Positions 25,054 through 34,491 of a stretch of DNA of 34,491 nt are shown here, piece after piece; position 1 is the first letter of the stretch; the number at the start of each line of letters is the position of its first letter. The notes beneath the pieces were generated by a model, which was given only the letters and a program-made list of their open reading frames with translations, was not told the origin of the DNA and made no database searches. The stretch is from positions 1-34,491 of the forward strand of contig DYFL01000024.1 in the NCBI GenBank assembly GCA_020725195.1. Direction: 5' to 3'. A program made the translations under genes and the position numbers. The DNA is from Hydrogenophilus sp. GTDB taxonomy: Bacteria; Pseudomonadota; Gammaproteobacteria; Burkholderiales; Thiobacillaceae.

Positions 25054-25422
25054 TCAGGCCGCCTCGACCAGCTCCAGGGCATTGCCGTCCGGGTCCCGGA
25101 CGAAGAGCGCCCTGCGTCCCGAGCGGCTCAGGGTATAGGCGAGCCCGACCGCATCCAGCGCCGTCTTCAACCCCTCCCAGTCCGCCACCGCGAAGGCCGT
25201 GTGCCGGTCGCGCCCGCCGTGCGCGGGCCGGCCCGTGACGGGGTCGGGATTGGGCAGGCAGAGCAGGTGGACCTGCGCCCCGCCCACCTCGTACCAGACA
25301 CCGGGGAAGCCCATCTCCGGCCTCGAAGGGCTGGGCGTGAGGCCCAGCACGCCCTCGTAGAAGGCCCGGGCGCGGCCCAGGTCGGCGACAAGAAGGGATG
25401 CGTGAAGCAGCTTGGTCAGCAT
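25054..25422 (-). CDS. VOC (glyoxalase / dioxygenase fold) protein
   Basis: A 122-residue single-domain member of the vicinal oxygen chelate superfamily. Typical elements are LLHASLLVADLGRARAFYEGVLGL at the N-terminus, WYEVGGAQVHLLCLP in the middle and VRDPDGNALELVE at the end. Possible metal ligands are His7, His53 in VHLL, His74 in RHTAFAV and Glu118, which is the pattern of metal-dependent VOC enzymes. Substrate cannot be assigned; resistance-type and glyoxalase I-type proteins share this pattern. It stands alone, followed on the right by a low-GC repeat cluster. Confidence 0.88.
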   Translation of the reverse strand: MLTKLLHASLLVADLGRARAFYEGVLGLTPSPSRPEMGFPGVWYEVGGAQVHLLCLPNPDPVTGRPAHGGRDRHTAFAVADWEGLKTALDAVGLAYTLSRSGRRALFVRDPDGNALELVEAA

Positions 25423-25435
25423 GCTAGAAAAACCA

Positions 25436-25742
25436 CTTATCCACGGATGAACTTAGAAAAAGCAGTTGATCCGCAGATGACGCAGATTTACGCAGATATT
25501 TCAAAGAATTAGGCCCTTCCAGCCTGCCGCCCATGCGGTGAGTCCGAATATTCCGGCAACCCATTGACACCATAAGCCTTTATCTGCGTGCATCGGCGTC
25601 ATCTGCGGATTCAAGGATGAACGCAGATATACACAGATATTTACCTGCCTCACAGCTCCATCCGCAAATGAGGGCCCGTATCCGGTAACAATCTGATTCT
25701 GCGTGGTTTTATCTGTGTTCATCCGCGTCATCTGCGGAATCA
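25436..25742. repeat. ATCTGCG-type repeat cluster filling a 317-bp spacer
   Basis: Copies of an AT-richer repeat occupy this spacer: plus orientation at 25468-25500 (ATCCGCAGATGACGCAGATT core) and minus orientation at 25581-25612 (core CGTCATCTGCGGAT). A partial copy at 25613-25642 follows, then a minus copy at 25707-25742 that ends on the EamA stop codon. The plus copy and the first minus copy match over most of about 31 bases, so they could form a large hairpin. The first bases (CTTATCCACGGATGAAC) may be another fragment. The remaining sequence between copies shows nothing recognisable and no gene. Confidence 0.75.
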
Positions 25743-26615
25743 GTGTTCTTGCTTGTGGATCTTCCCGGAAAAGAGGCTCGCCGCGACGATGAGCGTGCCG
25801 CCCAGCCACTCCCGCGCCCCCATGACCTCGCCGGCGAGCAGGCGGCTCGATATCGCCGCGATCACCAGCTCGCTCAGCAGGATGACGATGGCCTGGTTGG
25901 CCGGGGTGTGGGCCAGCCCGTGCTGGACCGAGAAGGTCGCCAGGACCAGGCCCAGGCTGATGCCGACGAGGATCAGCCAGTGCACGGCATCGAGCCCCGC
26001 GACGACCTCCACGGCCCGGGCCTCGACGGCCGCGGGCATGGCGGCGATGGCCACGACCCCGAAGAAGACCCAGAGCGAGCGCACCCCGATGTCCACCGTC
26101 CGCAGCCGGCGCGTGAGCACGTTGGCCAGGGCGAAGGCCACGCCCGAGGACAGCCCCATCCATTCGGCGAAGCTGCGCGGCAGGGGGAGTCCCCCGTCCG
26201 GGGTGAGCATGACATAGGCCCCGGCGAGCGACAGGCCGATGACCGCGTAGCCGAAGCGGCTCACCCGCTCGTGCAGGAGGATCCGGGCGAAGACGACGGT
26301 CCACAGCGGCGCCAGGTAGAAGAGCAGCATCACCCGCATGACCTCGCCGTGGATCACCGCCAGGACGTAGGCGAGGTTGGTCCAGCCGGCGGCGAGCGCC
26401 ACGGCGAGGAGCAGGCCGCGGTCGTCCCGGTGGCGCAGGAAGGCGCGGCCGCAGAGGGCGAGCACGGGGACGGCGGCGAGGGCATAGGTCAGCAGGGAGG
26501 ACAGGCTGCCCGAGAGGCCGGCCTCCTGCATCAGGCGGTAGGGATACCAGATGACGCCCCAGACGGCGGCGGCGGTGAGCAATCCCAGGGGGGCGAGCCA
26601 GTTTTGCCTCGTCAT
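25740..26615 (-). CDS. EamA/DMT-family transporter
   Basis: A 291-residue inner-membrane protein with about ten hydrophobic helices in two EamA repeats (roughly residues 8-137 and 155-282). It begins MTRQNWLAPLGLLTAAAVWG. The first half ends with LLFYLAPLWTVVFARILLHERVSRFGYAVIG and the second with the matching NQAIVILLSELVIAAISS. The first motif is a classic EamA signature. Members export amino acids, metabolites or toxic compounds, but the substrate cannot be predicted. It is divergent from dapC with only 41 bp between the starts, so the two may share control. Its stop codon lies inside a dispersed repeat, suggesting that the repeat landed at or formed the gene end. Confidence 0.9.
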   Translation of the reverse strand: MTRQNWLAPLGLLTAAAVWGVIWYPYRLMQEAGLSGSLSSLLTYALAAVPVLALCGRAFLRHRDDRGLLLAVALAAGWTNLAYVLAVIHGEVMRVMLLFYLAPLWTVVFARILLHERVSRFGYAVIGLSLAGAYVMLTPDGGLPLPRSFAEWMGLSSGVAFALANVLTRRLRTVDIGVRSLWVFFGVVAIAAMPAAVEARAVEVVAGLDAVHWLILVGISLGLVLATFSVQHGLAHTPANQAIVILLSELVIAAISSRLLAGEVMGAREWLGGTLIVAASLFSGKIHKQEH

Positions 26616-26620
26616 CGGCT

Positions 26621-26626
26621 TATAAT
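26621..26626 (+). promoter_or_regulatory. Candidate -10 box of dapC
   Basis: Perfect TATAAT in the 41-bp gap between the divergent EamA and dapC genes, 30 bp before the dapC start. TTGCCT at 26604-26609 is spaced only 11 bp, too close for a standard -35. Confidence 0.45.
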
Positions 26627-26656
26627 CGGGCGCTTGTCGATCCCGAGAGTGTGCAC

Positions 26657-27847
26657 GTGAATCCCCGCCTCAACCAGCTGCAGCCCTACCCCTTCCAGCG
26701 GCTGCGGGAACTGTTCGCCGGCGTGGCCCCCGAGGCCGGGCTTTCGGCCATCAATCTGTCCATCGGCGAGCCCAAGCACCCCACCCCCGCGTTCATCCGG
26801 GAGGCCCTGGTGGGCAGCCTCGACGGGCTGGCGAATTATCCCCTGACCCAGGGCACGGACCGCCTGCGCGAGGCCATCGCCGCGTGGTGCCGGCGCCGCT
26901 ACGGCGCGGAGATCGACCCGGCGACCGAGGTGCTGCCGGTCAACGGCAGCCGCGAGGCCCTGTTCGCCTTTGCCCAGGCCGTCATCGACCCGACCCGCCA
27001 CGTCAAGCGCATCCTCTCGCCCAATCCCTTCTACCAGATCTACGAGGGGGCGGCGATCCTGGCCGGGGCCAAGCCCTATTTCCTCAACGCCACGCCGGAG
27101 AACGGCTACCGCATGGACTTCGACGCCGTGCCGGGGGACGTGTGGGAGACGGTGCAGATGGCCTACGTCTGCTCGCCCGGCAACCCCACCGGCAGGGTCA
27201 TGGATCTTTCGGACTGGCGCGGCCTCTTCGAGCTGGCCGACGCCCACGACTTCATCATCGCCGCGGACGAGTGCTACTCGGAGATCTACTTCGACGAGGC
27301 CGCGCCCCCCCTGGGTGCCCTCACGGCCGCCAAGCGACTGGGCCGCGACTTCAGCCGCCTGGTGGTGTTCAACAGCCTGTCCAAGCGCTCCAACGTGCCC
27401 GGCCTGCGCTCGGGCTTCGTCGCCGGGGATGCACAGATCCTGGAGCAGTTCCTGCTCTACCGCACCTATCACGGCTCAGCCATGAGCCCGGTGGTGCAAG
27501 CCGCCAGCGCCGTCGCCTGGGCCGACGAGGCCCACGTGGTCGAGAACCGGCGCCAGTACCGGGAGAAGTTCGCCGCCGTCATGCCCATGCTGCAGGACGT
27601 GCTGGCCTTCGACGCCCCCGACGCCGCCTTCTACCTCTGGGCCAAGACCCCCGGCGGCGACACCGACTTCGCCCGTGAGCTCTACCGCGACCAGCACGTG
27701 ACCGTGCTGCCCGGCAGCTATCTCGCCCGCGAGGCCAAGGGGGTGAACCCGGGCGAGGGCTATGTGCGCATCGCCCTCGTGGACCGGCTCGAGGCCTGCG
27801 TCGAGGCGGCGGTGCGGATCAGGGATTTTGTCAGGAACAGATCGTAA
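26657..27847 (+). CDS. dapC: N-succinyldiaminopimelate aminotransferase
   Basis: A PLP enzyme (class I/II aminotransferase) that makes N-succinyl-LL-DAP from the keto precursor in the succinylase lysine pathway. The 396-residue product begins MNPRLNQLQPYPFQRLREL, the usual DapC start. Family marks are LSIGEPKHPTP, NGSREALFAFAQ, LSPNPFYQIYEGA, CSPGNPTGRV and FNSLSKRSNVPGLRSGF with the PLP lysine at 243. An in-frame GTG six bases earlier (26651) is possible, but GAGAG lies at a better distance from 26657. It precedes dapD by 42 bp and the pair probably forms an operon. Confidence 0.95.
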   Translation: MNPRLNQLQPYPFQRLRELFAGVAPEAGLSAINLSIGEPKHPTPAFIREALVGSLDGLANYPLTQGTDRLREAIAAWCRRRYGAEIDPATEVLPVNGSREALFAFAQAVIDPTRHVKRILSPNPFYQIYEGAAILAGAKPYFLNATPENGYRMDFDAVPGDVWETVQMAYVCSPGNPTGRVMDLSDWRGLFELADAHDFIIAADECYSEIYFDEAAPPLGALTAAKRLGRDFSRLVVFNSLSKRSNVPGLRSGFVAGDAQILEQFLLYRTYHGSAMSPVVQAASAVAWADEAHVVENRRQYREKFAAVMPMLQDVLAFDAPDAAFYLWAKTPGGDTDFARELYRDQHVTVLPGSYLAREAKGVNPGEGYVRIALVDRLEACVEAAVRIRDFVRNRS

Positions 27848-27889
27848 TCCTCTGTTTATCCATCGCTTTTCATCCTCAAGGAAACTGCC

Positions 27890-28711
27890 ATGCAAGAACT
27901 GCAAGCCATCGTCGAAGAAGCCTTCGAGCGCCGCGCCGAGATCACCCCGCGCAACGTCGAGCCCCAGGTCAAGGACGCCGTGCTCACCGTCATCGACCTG
28001 CTGGACATGGGCCAGCTGCGCGTGGCCGAGAAGATCGACGGCGACTGGGTCACCCACCAGTGGCTCAAGAAGGCCGTCCTGCTGCACTTCCGCATGGAGG
28101 ACAACAGCTTCATCAAGGGCGGCTTCACCAACTACTACGACAAGGTGCAGAGCAAGTTCGCCGACTTCAACTCCAAGGATTTCCGCGAAGGCGGCTTCCG
28201 CGTCGTGCCCCCCGCCGCCGCGCGCAAGGGCAGCTACATCGCCAAGAACGTGGTGCTCATGCCCTCCTACGTGAACATCGGCGCCTACGTCGACGAGGGC
28301 ACCATGGTCGACACCTGGGCCACCGTCGGCTCCTGCGCCCAGATCGGCAAGAACGTGCACCTCTCCGGCGGCGTGGGCATCGGCGGCGTGCTCGAGCCTG
28401 TCCAGGCCAACCCCACCATCATCGGCGACAACTGCTTCATCGGTGCGCGCTCCGAGGTGGTCGAGGGCGTCATCGTCGAGGACAACTGCGTCATCTCCAT
28501 GGGCGTCTACATCGGACAAAGCACCAAGATCTACGACCGCGAGACCGGCGAGGTCATGTATGGCCGCGTCCCCGCCGGCAGCGTGGTGGTCTCCGGCAAC
28601 CTGCCCTCCAAGGACGGCAAGTACAGCCTCTACTGCGCCGTCATCGTCAAGAAGGTGGATGACAAGACGCGCAGCAAGGTCGGGATCAACGAGCTGCTGC
28701 GCGGCATCTAA
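27890..28711 (+). CDS. dapD: 2,3,4,5-tetrahydropyridine-2,6-dicarboxylate N-succinyltransferase
   Basis: Transfers succinyl from succinyl-CoA to tetrahydrodipicolinate, the step before DapC. The product is 273 residues (E. coli 274). It has the N-terminal helical domain ([20 protein letters not shown]), a central left-handed beta helix of hexapeptide repeats, and the family motifs [19 protein letters not shown] and [15 protein letters not shown]-like AAGGA lies 8 nt before the ATG. The succinylase pathway in this organism is thus represented by dapC and dapD here and dapE near 8 kb. The HDOD gene follows after about 50 bp. Confidence 0.98.
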   Translation: MQELQAIVEEAFERRAEITPRNVEPQVKDAVLTVIDLLDMGQLRVAEKIDGDWVTHQWLKKAVLLHFRMEDNSFIKGGFTNYYDKVQSKFADFNSKDFREGGFRVVPPAAARKGSYIAKNVVLMPSYVNIGAYVDEGTMVDTWATVGSCAQIGKNVHLSGGVGIGGVLEPVQANPTIIGDNCFIGARSEVVEGVIVEDNCVISMGVYIGQSTKIYDRETGEVMYGRVPAGSVVVSGNLPSKDGKYSLYCAVIVKKVDDKTRSKVGINELLRGI

Positions 28712-28764
28712 GCGCTCGAGTGCTTGCGACGCCAGAATCATCAATCACCTGTCAGAGCATTCTC

Positions 28765-29604
28765 ATGCCCAACCTGAGCCGACAAGAAGCGGAAAAGGTC
28801 ATCGCCACCCTTGCCATCCCGCCGCGTCCCACGGTGGTGACGGGGATGATGGAAGAGCAGTCCCGCGACGAGCCCGATCTGGGCAGGATCGCCCAGCTGA
28901 TCGCCTCCGACGTGGGGATCTCCGCGGCGGTGCTGAAGACGGTCAACTCGCCGCTGTACGGCCTCAAGCGCAAGGCCACCTCCATCGACCAGGCCGTCTC
29001 CATGCTCGGCCTCAACAACGTGGCCGCCCTGGTGACCAGCCTCACCCTGCGCCACAGCATCCCTGCGGACGGTCTCGACCGCTTCTGGGACGAGGCGGCG
29101 CGCACCGCGCTGCTGATGGCCTTTCTCGCCCAATACCTGGGCAACGTGCCCAGGGAGGAGGCCTACATGTTCGGGCTGTTCCACGACTGCGGCATACCGC
29201 TCCTGGTGACCCGCTTCCCGAACTACAAGGAGACCCTCAGGCTGGCCAATGCGGCAATGGAGCGGGACTTCACCGCGGTGGAAGACGAGCGGCACCATAC
29301 CAACCACGCCGTCGTGGGCGGGCTGCTGGCGGCCAACTGGCATCTGCCCCGGCACCTCCGCGACGCCATCCGGCTGCACCACGACCTGCAGGCCTTCCAG
29401 TCGGGGGCCTCCGAGGCCACGCTGAACCTGATCGCCCTCATCCAGCTGGCCGAGCACCTCGAAAACCTCTACGCGCGCCGCGCGAACGACAGCGAGTGGA
29501 GCAAGATGGGCGAGGCCGCGCAGGCTTACCTCCTGGTGGGCGAGCGGGAGATGGCCGACCTGAGCAAGGACGCCGGCGACCTGCTGCAAGAGCTCGACAG
29601 CTAG
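28765..29604 (+). CDS. HDOD-domain protein, copy 1
   Basis: A 279-residue soluble protein that is almost wholly one HDOD domain, a variant of the HD phosphohydrolase fold used in bacterial signalling, often without catalysis. Visible marks are [12 protein letters not shown] (the HDOD motif near residues 57-67), [10 protein letters not shown] (His140-Asp141) and AIRLHHDL. The HD pair and the HHD motif remain, but full metal ligation cannot be judged. I chose ATG 28765 over the GTG at 28720 because the extra 15 residues look unrelated and the aligned start of copy 2 agrees. No output domain follows. It lies between dapD and a close paralogue. Confidence 0.85.
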   Translation: MPNLSRQEAEKVIATLAIPPRPTVVTGMMEEQSRDEPDLGRIAQLIASDVGISAAVLKTVNSPLYGLKRKATSIDQAVSMLGLNNVAALVTSLTLRHSIPADGLDRFWDEAARTALLMAFLAQYLGNVPREEAYMFGLFHDCGIPLLVTRFPNYKETLRLANAAMERDFTAVEDERHHTNHAVVGGLLAANWHLPRHLRDAIRLHHDLQAFQSGASEATLNLIALIQLAEHLENLYARRANDSEWSKMGEAAQAYLLVGEREMADLSKDAGDLLQELDS

Positions 29605-29664
29605 GCCTCGGGCGGCAGCCCGGCTTGGTGACCCGATGCCCCCCACTGCGTCTCGATCCACGCA

Positions 29665-30525
29665 ATGCCTCCCCTGGTGTATCTGAGTCGGCTCGAAGCC
29701 AACATCGTCGCGGCGGGCATCGCCATCCCGCCGCGGCCGAGCGTTGTCGTCGAGCTGATGCGGGAGCGCACCAAGCCGGAACCGGACCTGAAGCGCATCG
29801 CGGGCCTGATCGCGCAGGACGTCGGCATCTGTGCGGCCGTCCTCAGGACGGTCAATTCTCCGCTCTACGGGCTGCGGACCCGGGTGGACTCCATCGAGCA
29901 CGCCGTACGGCTGCTGGGCAGCAAGAACGTCTATGCCCTGGTCACCGGGCTCGCCTTGCGCAACGCCCTTCCTGCCCAGGGCCTGGCGCGCTACTACGAC
30001 CAGTCCTCCCGCACGGCACTGATCATGGCCTTTCTGTCGGAGCGGACCGGGCGCTCCACCCCGCAGGACGCCCACCTCTTCGGGCTGTTCCACGATTGCG
30101 GCATCCCCCTGATGATGCAGCGGTTCCCCGACTACAAGGACACCCTGAGCCTCGCCAACGCGGAGCCCGATCGCGCCTTCCTCGACGTCGAGAACGACCG
30201 TCACCTGACGAACCATGTGGCCCTGGGCACCCTGCTGGCCGGCAAGTGGCAACTGCCCGCTCACATCCAGGAGGCCATCCGCCACCACCACGACCTCGGC
30301 GTGTTCCGAGCCGGCTTTGCCATCGGCCCGCACGCCCTGGACCTCATCGCGCTCATGCATGTCGCCGCGATCATCGAGAATGCCCACTTCCGGGCCTCGG
30401 GATACGGCGAATGGGTCAGGCTCGAACAGGCCTGCCGCGACCACCTCGGGCTGGATGAAGCGGCCTGGGCCGCCCTGCTGGACAGCCTCGAAGAGGCCAT
30501 GCCGGAGGCCTTGAGCGAGGTCTAG
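29665..30525 (+). CDS. HDOD-domain protein, copy 2
   Basis: A 286-residue paralogue of the preceding gene, very similar by eye over the central 170 residues ([45 protein letters not shown]). The HD pair is His143-Asp144. The tandem arrangement with a 60-bp gap points to a local gene duplication. HDOD proteins with no other domain are found in signalling and in natural-product or motility regulation; no specific function is supported here. The ATG has no clear ribosome binding site, so an alternative start cannot be excluded. The 3' end is 88 bp before the oxoprolinase-type gene. Confidence 0.84.
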   Translation: MPPLVYLSRLEANIVAAGIAIPPRPSVVVELMRERTKPEPDLKRIAGLIAQDVGICAAVLRTVNSPLYGLRTRVDSIEHAVRLLGSKNVYALVTGLALRNALPAQGLARYYDQSSRTALIMAFLSERTGRSTPQDAHLFGLFHDCGIPLMMQRFPDYKDTLSLANAEPDRAFLDVENDRHLTNHVALGTLLAGKWQLPAHIQEAIRHHHDLGVFRAGFAIGPHALDLIALMHVAAIIENAHFRASGYGEWVRLEQACRDHLGLDEAAWAALLDSLEEAMPEALSEV

Positions 30526-30613
30526 CGGATGCGACCCCAGGCGACACCGGTCTGCCGTGCCGGATCCGCGAACCCCTCGGGCAGGCCCGCCTGAACGGCC
30601 GGGCCTGGAAAAC

Positions 30614-34210
<3,597 letters not shown>

Positions 34211-34216
<6 letters not shown>

Positions 34217-34458
34217 GGTCAAAGCGTTCTGTGCACTGAACTCTTTGGCCCCATGGCTTCGCCCTTGCCGAGCAGCCTCGCAGCCCGGATGCAGGCCGAT
34301 AGGCCGTAATCCGGGATGAGGGCTCGACCATGCCCTCCCCGGATTGCGCTTCGCTTCATCCGGGCTACTTTCTGGCTTGTTCCAACTGCAGTTTCAAGCT
34401 GTCGGATCGGCAACTTCGCTTCGCGAAGCCAGTCTCCGCCGCAAGGTCAAAGAGTTCT
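34211..34458. repeat. Repeat block after the oxoprolinase gene with flanking near-direct repeats
   Basis: A 20-bp sequence CCGTAAGGTCAAAGCGTTCT at 34211-34230, which contains the oxoprolinase stop codon, recurs as CCGCAAGGTCAAAGAGTTCT at 34439-34458, with 18 of 20 positions the same. Between them, CCCGGAT / ATCCGGG palindromes occur at 34284-34315 and 34338-34364, in the style of the widespread GTAGCCCGGATGAAGC repeat of proteobacteria. The inner part of the first hairpin also has GGCC/GGCC around GATA. No gene is evident in the last 275 bp of the window. Confidence 0.7.
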
Positions 34459-34491
34459 TCACGCAGAGAGCGTGACCTTGTGGCTACGGCC

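Noticed and set aside
26651-26656. Upstream GTG start for dapC
   Set aside because: GAGAG would be only about 3 nt away, and the family starts at MNPRL; the GTG at 26657 fits better.

Overview
The window is a stretch of GC-rich proteobacterial chromosome that carries mostly core, single-copy metabolic and information-processing genes. Several features point to a beta- or gammaproteobacterium. These are the smpB / ratA-rnfH divergent pair beside guaBA, the succinylase route to lysine (dapC, dapD, dapE), prmB, a yoaA-type helicase beside tsaB-rimI-udg, and a short unimodular QueF. The genus cannot be fixed from the sequence alone. I see no tRNA, rRNA, CRISPR array, phage, transposase or integrase.

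Layout from left to right. Purine end: guaA (lacking only the last two bases of its stop codon) and guaB on the minus strand, then rnfH-ratA (minus), divergent from smpB-mnmH (plus). Next come a host-attachment-family protein (plus) meeting thpR-ispF (minus) tail to tail. A plus-strand set follows: yffB-dapE-prmB and a conserved-TM-helix membrane protein. A minus-strand set runs yoaA, an exported HIRAN-domain protein, tsaB, rimI and a family-4 uracil-DNA glycosylase. A secreted alpha/beta hydrolase overlaps a membrane GGDEF-EAL enzyme (plus), which converges on smc (minus). After smc come queF, a ribulokinase-like FGGY kinase overlapping an atypical PilZ-like gene, and a 77-residue cysteine-rich protein (all plus). 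Then come a VOC protein and an EamA transporter (minus), dapC-dapD, two tandem HDOD proteins and a single-chain 5-oxoprolinase-type enzyme (plus).

Functional themes. Lysine/DAP synthesis is split over two sites (yffB-dapE near 8 kb, dapC-dapD near 27 kb). Translation and tRNA quality genes are numerous (smpB, mnmH, rimI, tsaB, prmB, queF, thpR). A cyclic-di-GMP thread may run through the right half: a dual GGDEF-EAL protein, a PilZ-like protein and two HDOD proteins, though no physical link between them is shown.

The least expected signals are non-coding. A 58-bp inverted-repeat element occurs twice at exactly the same length, about 40 bp upstream of guaB and of smc. A CCCTC/GAGGG palindromic repeat family is scattered through the spacers, and one copy is translated inside yoaA. 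A heptamer tandem array touches the guaA start codon. An ATCTGCG-type repeat cluster fills the spacer at 25.4-25.7 kb, and a double hairpin flanked by 20-bp near-direct repeats follows the last gene. I did not find a clearly new multi-gene system; most of the window is ordinary housekeeping sequence.
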